Positions 26,906-36,977 of a stretch of DNA of 64,000 bases are shown piece after piece. The position numbers and the translations under genes were made by a program. Numbering within the stretch: position 1 is the stretch's first letter; every line of letters starts with the position of its first letter. The notes below the pieces were generated by a model that worked only from the letters and a program-made list of their open reading frames with translations, did not search any database and was not told the DNA's origin. Source of the DNA: Allobosea sp. (lineage in GTDB: Bacteria; Pseudomonadota; Alphaproteobacteria; Rhizobiales; Beijerinckiaceae); assembly GCA_024231975.1 (NCBI GenBank), contig JAAEQB010000034.1:146533-210532 (forward strand). The letters are read 5' to 3'.

Positions 26906-28351
26906 TCACGTCACCTCGAACCAGCTCCACAATCCCCGGTCGAAGCGTTCCAGCACGGTCGAGGAGATCAGCCAGCGCCCGGGGTTGTCGGCGATGAAGG
27001 CGATGTGCAGGCGCTTGCCCTCGGGGATCTGGACCGTGTCGAGGAAATAGGGCTCCCAGCCGTCGTCGAGCGGGTGCAGCAGGCGGAAGCTGTGGCCGTG
27101 GACGTGGAAGGGCTGAAGGAAGGCGGTCTTGTTGGTGATGCCGATCACCACGGGCGAGCCGCGCTTGACGCTGAACAGCGGCTTGCCCTTCGGATCGCCC
27201 TGGCCGCCATTGACGGTCCATGGCTTCGAGAGGTCGAGCCCGGCGAGGTCGAGCTTATTCTCTGGCGTGATCCTGGCGCCACCCTCGATGATCATCTCGC
27301 TGCGTTTGGCATCCTGGAGCCGGACCGCAGCCGGCAATGCCGGATTGAGCGGCATGCCGGCGATCGCCGGGCGCGCCGGCTTGGCCGGGCCGTCCGAGGC
27401 GAAGCGTACCAGCGGCACGCCAGGGCCGATCAGCGCGGTGACGCTTGCGGCCGCTCCGGCCGTCTCCGGCATGTCGAAGATCACGTCGTAGCGCGTGCCC
27501 GGCGCGAAAGGCAGCTGGCCCCGGACCGGCTCGAAGGTCTCGGTCGGCTGGCCGTCTACCGCCGCGACGAAGGCCTTCATCTCGTCGAATCGCAGCCGCA
27601 TGATCCGGGCGTTGCAGGCATTGGCGAGCCGCAGGCGGACGCGGGACCCCGGCGCCAGCTTGACCGGCAGCGGCGGCGGCTTGCCGTTGACGGTGAGCCA
27701 GCTGCCGAGTCGGCCGGCTGCGGCGCCGTCCTGGCTGTCGGGCGCAAAGGGCAGCAGCTTCTGATCGTCGCCGAGCAGCCAGTCGCCGATCAGGGCGGGC
27801 AGGTCGAGGTCGACGGCGGGCGGCTCCTTCTCCTCGACGATCAGGAGGCCGGAAAGCCCGCGCCCGGCCGGCTCGGACGAGCCGCCGAGCAGCATCGGCC
27901 GGTAGAGGAAGCTGCCGGAATCAGGCGGCGTCAGCCGGTATTCGAACTGGCCGCCGGGGGGCACCGGCTCCTGGCTGAAGCCGCCGACGCCGTCCATGAG
28001 ATGGTCGGCGCGCAGGCCGTGCCAGTGCAGCGACAGCGGCTTGTCGGTGCGATTCTGCAGATTGAGGCGCAGCGTCTCGCCCTGCTTCACCTTGAGCACC
28101 GGGCCGGGTGCGGCGCCGTCGAAGGTCCAGATTTCGGTCTCCGGCGCTGGCGCCGGCCGCAGGCGAACTTTCACGGAAGCGGCGACGAGGTCGCGTGCGG
28201 CGCTGGCTGTTGCCGGTTGCGGCGACGGGGCGGCTTGCTGCGCCAGCGTGGAGAGCGGCGAGAACAATGCCACGAATCCGGCGCCTTGTGCGACGACTCG
28301 GCGGCGGCTGGGACGGGGGCTTGAAGGCGGCGGCGAGACGTCTTGGCTCAT
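26906..28351 (-). CDS. Multicopper-oxidase-fold protein with lost copper sites (FtsP/SufI-like state)
   Basis: The 481-residue protein starts with a twin-arginine signal (RPSRRRVVAQGAGFVALF, cleavage near STLAQQA), so it is periplasmic. Three cupredoxin domains follow. The first HxH remains (LHWHGLRADH), but the usual Tyr-His-x-His reads SFLYRPML, the type 1 His in HPxHxHGH reads LQPFHVHGH, and the C-terminal His-Cys-His motif reads WLISSTVLERFDRGL. The type 1 Cys and several trinuclear ligands are therefore missing, as in FtsP/SufI, which keeps the fold without copper. Oxidase activity is unlikely; a structural role in the envelope is possible. Confidence 0.82.
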   Translation of the reverse strand: MSQDVSPPPSSPRPSRRRVVAQGAGFVALFSPLSTLAQQAAPSPQPATASAARDLVAASVKVRLRPAPAPETEIWTFDGAAPGPVLKVKQGETLRLNLQNRTDKPLSLHWHGLRADHLMDGVGGFSQEPVPPGGQFEYRLTPPDSGSFLYRPMLLGGSSEPAGRGLSGLLIVEEKEPPAVDLDLPALIGDWLLGDDQKLLPFAPDSQDGAAAGRLGSWLTVNGKPPPLPVKLAPGSRVRLRLANACNARIMRLRFDEMKAFVAAVDGQPTETFEPVRGQLPFAPGTRYDVIFDMPETAGAAASVTALIGPGVPLVRFASDGPAKPARPAIAGMPLNPALPAAVRLQDAKRSEMIIEGGARITPENKLDLAGLDLSKPWTVNGGQGDPKGKPLFSVKRGSPVVIGITNKTAFLQPFHVHGHSFRLLHPLDDGWEPYFLDTVQIPEGKRLHIAFIADNPGRWLISSTVLERFDRGLWSWFEVT

Positions 28352-28432
28352 GCCCGGGACATAGCCGCACCTTGTCATTCTGGCGAGTGTAAAGCCACTT
28401 GGAAGCCGCCTTCGCAGAAGTGTCGCATTTTT

Positions 28433-28462
28433 TTGCTGCATGACGCGCCCGAAATGGTATAG
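28433..28462 (+). promoter_or_regulatory. Probable promoter of tRNA-Leu
   Basis: TTGCTG (28433-28438) and GTATAG (28457-28462) are 18 bases apart and lie 56 bases before the tRNA. The match to the housekeeping consensus is moderate. Confidence 0.35.
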
Positions 28463-28517
28463 CGGCGCGGCCTACGGTGCTGCTGTCGCGAAGACTGCGA
28501 TGTGGCGCACCGGGTCG

Positions 28518-28602
28518 GCGGGCGTGGCGGAACTGGTAGACGCACTGGTTTTAGGTACCAGCGGCGAAAGTCGTGGGGGTTCGAGTCCCTCCGCCCGCAC
28601 CA
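28518..28602 (+). tRNA. tRNA-Leu (anticodon UAG)
   Basis: The acceptor stem GCGGGCG/CGCCCGC, D arm, anticodon loop TTTAGGT with TAG, a long variable arm typical of leucine tRNAs, the T arm GGGTTCGAGTCCC and an encoded CCA are all visible. It reads CUA codons and lies 85 bases upstream of tig. Confidence 0.95.
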
Positions 28603-28687
28603 GGATTCGGATTTCGCGAGCGCGGCGGCGGTCACCCGGCGTCGCGCTTTGGACATTGAAGTAAAGAGCTGTTGGCGGATCAGAACG

Positions 28688-30121
28688 ATGAACGTGACCG
28701 AAACCCTGTCCCAGGGCCTCAAGCGCGAATTTCAGGTGGTGCTGAACGCCACCGACCTCAAGACCAGGCTGGATGACGGCCTCGCCGGCCTGCAGGGCAA
28801 GGCCCGCATCAACGGCTTCCGTCCCGGCAAGGTCCCGGTCGGCCATCTGCGCCGCCTCTATGGCCGCTCGGTCATGGCCGATGTCGTCCAGAACGCCGTC
28901 AACGAGGCGAACCAGAAGATCGTCGCCGACAACGGCCTGAAGCTCGCCTTCGAGCCGCAGATCAAGTTCCCCGAGGACAAGGACGAGATCGAGGCCGCGA
29001 TGGAGGCCAAGGGCGATCTCGCCTTCACCGTCGCGCTCGAGGTGCTGCCGAAGATCGAGGTCGTCGACGTTTCCGACGTCTCGCTCGAGAAGCCCGTCGC
29101 CGAGATTCCGGAAGCCGATGTCGATGCCGCGCTGGAGCGCATGGCCTCGCAGAATCGCGCCTTCGAATCGAAGAAGGACGGCGCCAAGGCCGCCAAGGGC
29201 GACCGCCTGCTGATCTCCTTCGTCGGCACGCTCGAGGGCAAGCCCTTCGACGGCGGCACCGGCTCGGAAATCCCGCTCGAGCTCGGCGCCGGCCAGTTCA
29301 TTCCGGGCTTCGAGGAGCAGCTCGAGGGCGTCAAGAAGGGCGAGCAGCGCACCGTCTCGGTGACCTTCCCCGAGAACTACACCGCGACCCATCTCGCCGG
29401 TAAGCCGGCCGAATTCGCCGTCACCGTCGATGATGTCCAGGCTCCCGGCGAGCTCAAGATCGACGACGAGCTCGCCAAGGGCTTCGGCATGGAGTCGCTC
29501 GACGCGCTCAAGACCGCGATCCGCGAGCAGATCGGCCGCGAGTTCGGCGAGCAGTCGCGCCGCAAGGTCAAGAAGGCCCTGCTCGACGCGCTCGACGGCA
29601 AGTACAGCTTCGAGCTGCCGCCGACCCTGGTCGAGCAGGAGTTCGCCGCGGTCTGGAGCCAGGTCGAGGCGGACATGAAGAACGCCGGCAAGACCTTCGC
29701 CGACGAGGACACCACCGAGGACGAGGCCCGCGCCGAGTACCGCAAGATCGCCGAACGCCGCGTGCGCCTCGGCCTGGTGCTGGCCGAGATCGGCGAGCAG
29801 GCCAAGGTCCAGATCTCGGACGACGAGGTGACGCAGGCCCTGATCCAGCGCGCCCGTCAGTTCCCGGGCCAGGAGAAGGAAGTCTGGGAGTTCTACCGCA
29901 AGAACCCGCAGGCGCTCGCCGAGATCCGCGCCCCGATCTTCGAGGAGAAGGTCGTCGACCATCTGCTCGGCCAGGTGAAGGTCTCCGACAAGTCGGTTTC
30001 GCGCGAGGCGCTCTTCGCCGACGACGAGGCGGAAGAGACCGCTGAGGCCAAGCCGAAGGCCGCCAAGGCGAAGAAGACCAAGAAGGCTGCGGCTGAGGCG
30101 TCTGACGAGGCTTCGGCCTGA
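28688..30121 (+). CDS. tig: Trigger factor (ribosome-associated chaperone and prolyl isomerase)
   Basis: The 477-residue protein has the ribosome-binding domain with the signature KINGFRPGKVP-like ARINGFRPGKVPVGHLRRLYG, a central FKBP-type domain (about residues 165-250: GDRLLISFVGTLEGKPFDGG) and a helical C-terminal arm ending in a Lys/Ala/Glu-rich tail. It binds nascent chains at the ribosome exit. The start MNVTETLSQGLKREF lies after tRNA-Leu; a longer frame would run through the tRNA. It precedes clpP, clpX and lon, the standard order. Confidence 0.97.
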   Translation: MNVTETLSQGLKREFQVVLNATDLKTRLDDGLAGLQGKARINGFRPGKVPVGHLRRLYGRSVMADVVQNAVNEANQKIVADNGLKLAFEPQIKFPEDKDEIEAAMEAKGDLAFTVALEVLPKIEVVDVSDVSLEKPVAEIPEADVDAALERMASQNRAFESKKDGAKAAKGDRLLISFVGTLEGKPFDGGTGSEIPLELGAGQFIPGFEEQLEGVKKGEQRTVSVTFPENYTATHLAGKPAEFAVTVDDVQAPGELKIDDELAKGFGMESLDALKTAIREQIGREFGEQSRRKVKKALLDALDGKYSFELPPTLVEQEFAAVWSQVEADMKNAGKTFADEDTTEDEARAEYRKIAERRVRLGLVLAEIGEQAKVQISDDEVTQALIQRARQFPGQEKEVWEFYRKNPQALAEIRAPIFEEKVVDHLLGQVKVSDKSVSREALFADDEAEETAEAKPKAAKAKKTKKAAAEASDEASA

Positions 30122-30147
30122 TCCTTGCCGCCTGATTGACGATATCG

Positions 30148-30183
30148 GCGCCGTCCGCACGCTGCGGGCGGCGCTTCCCTTTT
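30148..30183 (+). terminator. Rho-independent terminator after tig
   Basis: GCGCCGTCCGCA and TGCGGGCGGCGC form a 12-bp stem (one G-U pair) with a 3-nt loop, followed by TTCCCTTTT. It is 27 bases after the tig stop and separates tig from clpP. Confidence 0.75.
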
Positions 30184-30262
30184 CAGCCGCCGCCGGCATG
30201 CTTATGTGGGGTCTTCGCCGCTATCGGCTGATTCCCGCCCGCTTTGACCCCAAGGACCGACG

Positions 30263-30886
30263 ATGATGCGTGACCCGATCGAGACCTATAACAATCTCGT
30301 CCCGATGGTGGTCGAGCAGTCGAGCCGCGGCGAGCGCGCCTTCGACATCTATTCGCGCCTGCTGCGCGAGCGCATCATCTTCCTGACCGGCCCGGTCGAG
30401 GATTACTCGGCGTCGCTGATCGTGGCGCAGCTGCTGTTCCTCGAAGCCGAGAACCCCAAGAAGGAAATCTCCTTCTATATCAACTCGCCCGGCGGCGTGG
30501 TCACCTCGGGCCTGTCGATCTACGACACCATGCAGTTCATCCGCTGCCCGGTGACGACGCTGTGCGTCGGCCAGGCCGCCTCGATGGGCTCGCTCCTGCT
30601 GACCGCCGGCGCCAAGGATATGCGCTTTGCGCTGCCGAACGCCCGCATCATGGTCCACCAGCCCTCCGGCGGCTTCCAGGGCCAGGTCACCGACATCCTG
30701 ATCCACGCCCGCGAGGTCGAGAGCCTGAAGCGGCGCCTGAACGAGATCTATGTCAAGCACACCGGCCGCTCCTACGAGGACATCGAGGGCGCGCTTGAGC
30801 GCGACAATTTCATGACCGCCGACCAGGCCAAGGAGTTCGGCCTGATCGACAAGGTCATCGACAAGCGTGCGGACGAGGCGGCCTAA
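30263..30886 (+). CDS. clpP: ATP-dependent Clp protease proteolytic subunit
   Basis: The 207-residue serine protease keeps the catalytic Ser in GQAASMGSLLLTAG, the His in RIMVHQPSGGFQGQ and the family end MTADQAKEFGLIDKVI. Fourteen subunits form a barrel that degrades proteins unfolded by ClpX or ClpA. The clpX gene follows at 31156. Two ATG codons stand at the start, so the first residue may be one codon later. Confidence 0.96.
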   Translation: MMRDPIETYNNLVPMVVEQSSRGERAFDIYSRLLRERIIFLTGPVEDYSASLIVAQLLFLEAENPKKEISFYINSPGGVVTSGLSIYDTMQFIRCPVTTLCVGQAASMGSLLLTAGAKDMRFALPNARIMVHQPSGGFQGQVTDILIHAREVESLKRRLNEIYVKHTGRSYEDIEGALERDNFMTADQAKEFGLIDKVIDKRADEAA

Positions 30887-31155
30887 GGCTGTCGCGGTAC
30901 CTCGCGCCTGTGGGTTGGCGAGTGGCTTTCAAAGGGCCATATTGCCTGGAGACTAGGCCCCATGTTTGCATGGGGCATCTGAAGGGCGCGGCAAGGCGCT
31001 CGAGCGGTCCGATTTTGGGTCAGTTTCGTCGCCGCCTGCGCCAGAGCGACGCGTTAACCTAATAATCGTGATCTGAGCGCCTATTATGACGGGGAGACGA
31101 CATCAGCCCGCCGTTTTTCGGTGGCGGATTTCGTCCTCCGAGATGGAGAAGCATC
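30887..31155. other. clpP-clpX intergenic region, 269 bp
   Basis: I see no gene here. The part near 31060-31085 is relatively AT-rich (GTTAACCTAATAATCG) and may hold a clpX promoter, so clpX need not depend on the clpP promoter. Confidence 0.4.
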
Positions 31156-32424
<1,269 letters not shown>

Positions 32425-32451
32425 GCGAAACCGGATTCTGGTTCAGTTCGG

Positions 32452-32482
32452 AACGCGCGCCTTTCGGCGCGCGTTTTGCTTT
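32452..32482 (+). terminator. Rho-independent terminator after clpX
   Basis: AACGCGCGCC and GGCGCGCGTT form a perfect 10-bp stem with loop TTTC, followed by TTGCTTT. It begins 27 bases after the clpX stop. Confidence 0.85.
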
Positions 32483-32759
32483 ACGGATCAGAATGGTTAC
32501 AGCTACCCCGAAGCCGTCTTTGCCCTGCTCGAGCCATCACGGTCTCGTGCTGCGATTGCGGCAGAAGCGGCGGTGGACTGCGTGAGGCGTCGCTTGAAAG
32601 CCGGCGTCGAAGCATCCACCTTATCCTCACCTGTTGGAGTCGCGTGCCTGTCGAGGGCGCGGCCGGCAGGGGCGCCTGGCGCGAATGGTCGCGCCGCGCG
32701 GTACGTCCGCTCGATTGCCTTTCAAGGGGTCGGCCGGGCGAAAACGTGAAGGACTAGAC
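32483..32759. other. clpX-lon intergenic region
   Basis: Short open frames cross this stretch, but none has a ribosome site or a recognisable product. It should contain the lon promoter. I could not identify a clear heat-shock consensus by eye. Confidence 0.4.
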
Positions 32760-35189
32760 ATGACTGGCTCGACGCCCCGCGCTCCGCTCGTCCCCGGCAC
32801 GACCGATACCTATCCGGTCCTGCCGCTGCGCGACATCGTCGTCTTCCCGCACATGATCGTGCCGCTCTTCGTCGGCCGCGAGAAGTCCATTCGTGCGCTC
32901 GAGGAGGTGGTCAAGAACGATGGCCTGATCCTGCTCGCCACGCAGAAGAATGCCGGCGACGATGATCCGGAAACCGGAGACATCTATGAAATCGGCACGC
33001 TCGCCCGCGTGCTGCAGCTGCTGAAGCTGCCCGACTCGACCGTGAAGGTGCTCGTCGAGGGCATCGGCCGGGCCAAGGCGACGACCTATACCGCGACCGA
33101 CAACTTCTACGAGGCGCAGGCCGAGGCCCTCGCCGAGGAGGAGGGCAAGAAGGTCGAGGTCGAGGCGCTCGCCCGCTCGGTCGTCAGCGAGTTCGAGAAC
33201 TATGTGAAGCTCAACAAGAAGATCTCGCCCGAGATCGTCGCGGCGGTCTCCCAGATCGACGAGCCGGCCAAGCTCGCCGACACGGTCGCCTCGCATCTCG
33301 CGGTCAAGATCGCCGACCGGCAGGCCGTGCTGGAGGTGATGAACGTCGCCCACCGGCTCGAGAAGGTGCTCTCCTTGATGGAGAGCGAGATGTCGGTGCT
33401 GCAGGTCGAGAAGCGCATCCGCTCGCGCGTCAAGCGCCAGATGGAGAAGACCCAGCGCGAGTATTATCTCAACGAGCAGATGAAGGCGATCCAGAAGGAG
33501 CTGGGCGACGGCGAGGAAGGCCGCGACGAGCTGGCCGAGCTGGAAGAGCGCATCGCCAAGACCAAGCTGACCAAGGAGGCGCGCGACAAGGCGCTCGCCG
33601 AGGTCAAGAAGCTCCGCCAGATGTCGCCGATGTCTGCCGAAGCCACGGTCGTGCGCAATTATCTCGACTGGCTGCTCGGCATTCCGTGGGGCAAGAAGTC
33701 GAAGATCAAGAAGGACCTCGCAGCAGCCCAGCAGGTGCTCGACGACGATCACTTCGGCCTCGACAAGGTCAAGGACCGCATCGTCGAATATCTCGCCGTG
33801 CAGCAGCGCGCCAACCGGCTCGCCGGCCCGATCCTGTGCCTCGTCGGCCCTCCGGGTGTCGGCAAGACCTCGCTTGGCAAGTCGATCGCCAAGGCGACCG
33901 GCCGCGAGTTCGTGCGCATGTCGCTCGGCGGCGTGCGTGACGAGGCCGAAATCCGCGGTCACCGCCGCACCTATATCGGCTCGATGCCCGGCAAGATCAT
34001 CCAGTCGATGAAGAAGGCCAAGACCTCGAACCCGCTCATCCTGCTCGACGAGATCGACAAGATGGGCCAGGACTTCCGCGGCGATCCGTCGGCGGCCCTG
34101 CTCGAGGTGCTCGATCCCGAGCAGAACTCGACCTTCAACGACCATTACCTCGAGGTCGACTACGACCTGTCGAACGTGATGTTCGTGACCACGGCGAACA
34201 CGCTGAACATCCCCCCGGCCCTGCTGGACCGGATGGAGGTGATCCGCATCGCCGGCTATACCGAGGACGAGAAGGCCGAGATCGCGCGCCGCCACCTGAT
34301 CCCGGGGGCGATCGCCAAGCACGGCCTGCAGTCCAAGGAATGGTCGATCGACGACGAGGCCCTGACGACGCTGGTCCGCCGCTACACCCGCGAGGCCGGC
34401 GTTCGTAACCTCGAGCGCGAGATCGCCAACACCGTCCGCAAGGCGGTGAAGGAAATCGTGCTGTCGAAGAAGAAGAAGGTCGCGGTCACCCCCGCGGTGC
34501 TGGAAGAGTATCTCGGCCCGCCGCGCTATCGCTATGGCATGGCGGAGACCGAGGATCAGGTCGGTGTCGTCACCGGTCTGGCCTGGACCGAGGTCGGCGG
34601 CGAGATGCTGACGATCGAAGGCGTGATGATGCCCGGCAAGGGCAAGATGACCGTCACCGGCAACCTGCGCGACGTGATGAAGGAATCGATCTCGGCGGCG
34701 GCGTCCTATGTCCGTTCCCGCGCCATCGATTTCGGCATCGAGCCGCCGCTGTTCGACCGGCGCGACATCCACGTCCACCTGCCTGAGGGGGCGACCCCGA
34801 AGGACGGTCCGTCGGCCGGCATTGCCATGGCCACCGCGATCGTCTCGGTCATGACCGGCATCCCGGTCCGCCGCGACGTCGCCATGACCGGCGAGGTCAC
34901 GCTGCGGGGCAGGGCGCTGCCGATCGGCGGCCTCAAGGAGAAGCTCCTGGCGGCCCTGCGTGGCGGCATCAAGAAGGTGCTGATCCCGGAGGACAACGCC
35001 AAGGATCTGGCCGATCTGCCGAAGTCCGTGAAGAACGGGCTGGAGATCGTCCCGGTCTCGCGGATGGACCAGGTGCTCCAGCACGCGCTGGTGCGCCAGC
35101 CGACGCCGATTGTCTGGGAGGAGGACCTGAAGGCGCCCGTGCCCAAGGGTAGCGAGGATGACGCGGCTGCGGCCAGCGTCGCCCACTGA
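32760..35189 (+). CDS. lon: ATP-dependent protease Lon
   Basis: The 809-residue protein has the N-terminal LON substrate domain (YPVLPLRDIVVFPHMIVPLF), a coiled-coil linker, the AAA+ module (Walker A GPPGVGKTSLGK, Walker B ILLDEIDKMGQDF) and the C-terminal protease domain with the Ser-Lys dyad (catalytic Ser in DGPSAGIAMATA, Lys in GGLKEKLLAAL). It degrades misfolded and regulatory proteins in the cytosol. The start MTGSTPRAPLVPG matches the family; an upstream frame to 32634 looks like noise. Confidence 0.97.
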   Translation: MTGSTPRAPLVPGTTDTYPVLPLRDIVVFPHMIVPLFVGREKSIRALEEVVKNDGLILLATQKNAGDDDPETGDIYEIGTLARVLQLLKLPDSTVKVLVEGIGRAKATTYTATDNFYEAQAEALAEEEGKKVEVEALARSVVSEFENYVKLNKKISPEIVAAVSQIDEPAKLADTVASHLAVKIADRQAVLEVMNVAHRLEKVLSLMESEMSVLQVEKRIRSRVKRQMEKTQREYYLNEQMKAIQKELGDGEEGRDELAELEERIAKTKLTKEARDKALAEVKKLRQMSPMSAEATVVRNYLDWLLGIPWGKKSKIKKDLAAAQQVLDDDHFGLDKVKDRIVEYLAVQQRANRLAGPILCLVGPPGVGKTSLGKSIAKATGREFVRMSLGGVRDEAEIRGHRRTYIGSMPGKIIQSMKKAKTSNPLILLDEIDKMGQDFRGDPSAALLEVLDPEQNSTFNDHYLEVDYDLSNVMFVTTANTLNIPPALLDRMEVIRIAGYTEDEKAEIARRHLIPGAIAKHGLQSKEWSIDDEALTTLVRRYTREAGVRNLEREIANTVRKAVKEIVLSKKKKVAVTPAVLEEYLGPPRYRYGMAETEDQVGVVTGLAWTEVGGEMLTIEGVMMPGKGKMTVTGNLRDVMKESISAAASYVRSRAIDFGIEPPLFDRRDIHVHLPEGATPKDGPSAGIAMATAIVSVMTGIPVRRDVAMTGEVTLRGRALPIGGLKEKLLAALRGGIKKVLIPEDNAKDLADLPKSVKNGLEIVPVSRMDQVLQHALVRQPTPIVWEEDLKAPVPKGSEDDAAAASVAH

Positions 35190-35210
35190 GCCCAGCGCTC
35201 GCGAATGAAG

Positions 35211-35239
35211 AGGCCGCCGGCATCGCCGGCGGCCTTTTT
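35211..35239 (+). terminator. Rho-independent terminator after lon
   Basis: AGGCCGCCGGC and GCCGGCGGCCT form an 11-bp stem with loop ATC, followed by TTTTTCGTT. It lies 21 bases after the lon stop. Confidence 0.9.
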
Positions 35240-35307
35240 CGTTGGTAGCCCGCTTGAGCCGCACCCTGCGTCATAGCTTAGGCTTGGTTCAGGAGGTGCC
35301 GACGACC

Positions 35308-36384
35308 ATGCAAGGCAAGGGTGAGACCTGGCTCGAGGCCAATGAGTGCGCCGCCCGGATCGGGCTGTCGAAGCGGGCTCTGCGGCTCTACGAGGAGCAC
35401 GGCCTGATCCGCCCACGTCGGACGGAAAAGGGCTGGCGGCTCTACGGCGCCGACGAGATCGCCCGCCTGCACGAGATCCTGGCGCTGAAGCGCATGGGCC
35501 TCAGCTTGCAGCGGATCACCGCCTTGTTGCAGGGCAAGGCCGTCGATCTCGCCGGGATCCTGGGCATCCAGCACGACCTGCTCGCCGAACAGCGCAAGCA
35601 GGCCGAGCAGGGTCTTGCCCTCGTCCGCGCCGCGCAAGCCAAGCTTGCCGCTGGCGCCTCCCTCACTGCCGACGAACTGATCAGGCTCGCGAAGGAGGCC
35701 AATATGTCCGAGACCACGACCGACACTGTCGCCTGGCGGCGCTATGAGCAGGCGCGGCCGCGCACAGAGATCAAGCTCGATCCGCGCAGTTTCCAGCGCT
35801 GCACCGGCTTCTACCGGCATCCAGCCGGGCTGGTCATGGCCGTGACCCAGGAGGGCGATCGCTTCTTCCTGCAGCTCACAGGCCAGCCCAGGGTCGAACT
35901 GTTCGCCGAGAACGACAGCAACTTCTTCCTGAAGGTCGTGCCGGCGCAACTCACCTTCACGCCTGCCGAGGATGGCAACATCGATGCACTGATCCTGCAT
36001 CAGGGCGGGCACGACACCGTCGCGACCCGCATCGACGAAGCAGAGGCGAAGCGGCTGGGCGATGAGCTAGGCGAGCGCGTGCGCAATCGGATGCCGGATC
36101 CGCGCAGCGAGGCGACCTTGCGCGAACTGCTCGAACAGCAGCAGCGCGGCAGCATGCCGCTAGAACGCTTGAGTGAGCCACTGGCCGAACTGGTGCGCGA
36201 GCAGCAGGCGATTGTCACCGCTGAGCTTGAAACGAAAGGCAGCTTGCAATCTCTCGATTTCCGCCGCGTTCGCGAAGACGGAGTCGACATCTACAAGGCG
36301 CAATTCGCCAAGGGCGTTCTGCGATGCGGTATCGGCTTCGGCCAGGACGGCCGGGTCCATACGCTCTGGATGCGGCCGGCCTGA
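35308..36384 (+). CDS. MerR-family regulator with C-terminal DUF3471-like domain
   Basis: The 358-residue protein starts at MQGKGETWLEANE with AGGAGG upstream. Residues about 10-80 are a MerR winged helix (ECAARIGLSKRALRLYEEHGLI, then GWRLYGADEIARL) and residues 85-135 a coiled dimer helix. The rest resembles the DUF3471 beta-domain often found after serine-hydrolase domains (GFYRHPAGLVMAVTQEGDRFFLQLTGQPRVEL). The MerR plus DUF3471 combination suggests a ligand-sensing regulator; its target is unknown. No Cys metal-binding site is present. Confidence 0.82.
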   Translation: MQGKGETWLEANECAARIGLSKRALRLYEEHGLIRPRRTEKGWRLYGADEIARLHEILALKRMGLSLQRITALLQGKAVDLAGILGIQHDLLAEQRKQAEQGLALVRAAQAKLAAGASLTADELIRLAKEANMSETTTDTVAWRRYEQARPRTEIKLDPRSFQRCTGFYRHPAGLVMAVTQEGDRFFLQLTGQPRVELFAENDSNFFLKVVPAQLTFTPAEDGNIDALILHQGGHDTVATRIDEAEAKRLGDELGERVRNRMPDPRSEATLRELLEQQQRGSMPLERLSEPLAELVREQQAIVTAELETKGSLQSLDFRRVREDGVDIYKAQFAKGVLRCGIGFGQDGRVHTLWMRPA

Positions 36385-36403
36385 CTCGCCTGAAGGGAAA
36401 GGC

Positions 36404-36479
<76 letters not shown>

Positions 36480-36766
36480 TTGCCCGCCGTTTAAGGCCAC
36501 GGGCTTGGCTTCGCAAGCCACAGGACGCGGAACGAACAGTCTTTGCCTACCGGCGAGCTCGGCGGTGAGGCCGGTCGGCAGTCTGAACGGCCCAGGCAGT
36601 CGTGCTGGAACGAGGCAACAGGCAGGGCGCGGCCGAGATTCGCTGCCGCGAGCCCGGCACGCAGCGGATCGGCGTGCTTCGTCTCGATCGCGGAGTCGAA
36701 AAACTGCCGGTTTTGATCTCTTTCCACGGACTTTGGAGATGATCGTCATTTTGACGGCTTCAGTGC
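36480..36766. other. Gap between tRNA-Val and the tRNA-Asp promoter
   Basis: I see no credible gene here. Small open frames in several phases lack ribosome sites. The right end holds the tRNA-Asp promoter, and the tRNA-Val promoter should lie near 36490-36560 on the minus strand. Confidence 0.4.
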
Positions 36767-36793
36767 TTGACAGTCAGGGCCGGGGGCCATAAT
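36767..36793 (+). promoter_or_regulatory. Promoter of tRNA-Asp
   Basis: TTGACA (36767-36772) and CATAAT (36788-36793) are separated by 15 bases, shorter than the usual 17. They lie 37 bases before the tRNA, which is suitable for a tRNA precursor. Confidence 0.55.
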
Positions 36794-36830
36794 CCCAACG
36801 CCGCCGGGGACGAGTTCCTCCGCCGCCCGC

Positions 36831-36907
36831 GCGGGCGTAGCTCAGTTGGTTAGAGTGCCGGCCTGTCACGCCGGAGGTCGCGGGTTCGAGCCCCGTCGCC
36901 CGCGCCA
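36831..36907 (+). tRNA. tRNA-Asp (anticodon GUC), integration site of the mobile element
   Basis: The acceptor stem GCGGGCG/CGCCCGC, D arm, anticodon loop CTGTCAC with GTC, T arm CGGGTTCGAGCCCCG and encoded CCA are all intact. A tyrosine recombinase gene ends 61 bases downstream, so the 3' half of this tRNA gene is probably the left attachment site, with the tRNA restored by the element. Confidence 0.95.
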
Positions 36908-36942
36908 TATATTTCAAGGGCTTAGCCCGATTGACCTGTGGG

Positions 36943-36977
36943 TCATTACACTTTCTCCAACGCCCTCATTACACTTT
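36943..36977. repeat. Two direct TCATTACACTTT repeats beside the attachment site
   Basis: The 12-mer occurs at 36943-36954 and 36966-36977, 23 bases apart start to start. The second copy overlaps the integrase stop. Their place between the tRNA end and the integrase fits recombinase arm-binding sites. Confidence 0.5.

Noticed and set aside
25818..27050. Long plus-strand open frames opposite kdsA and the multicopper-oxidase-fold gene
   Set aside because: They are shadows of GC-rich genes on the other strand, with no ribosome sites and no recognisable protein features. The same holds for long frames opposite lon, tig, eno and the peptide operon.
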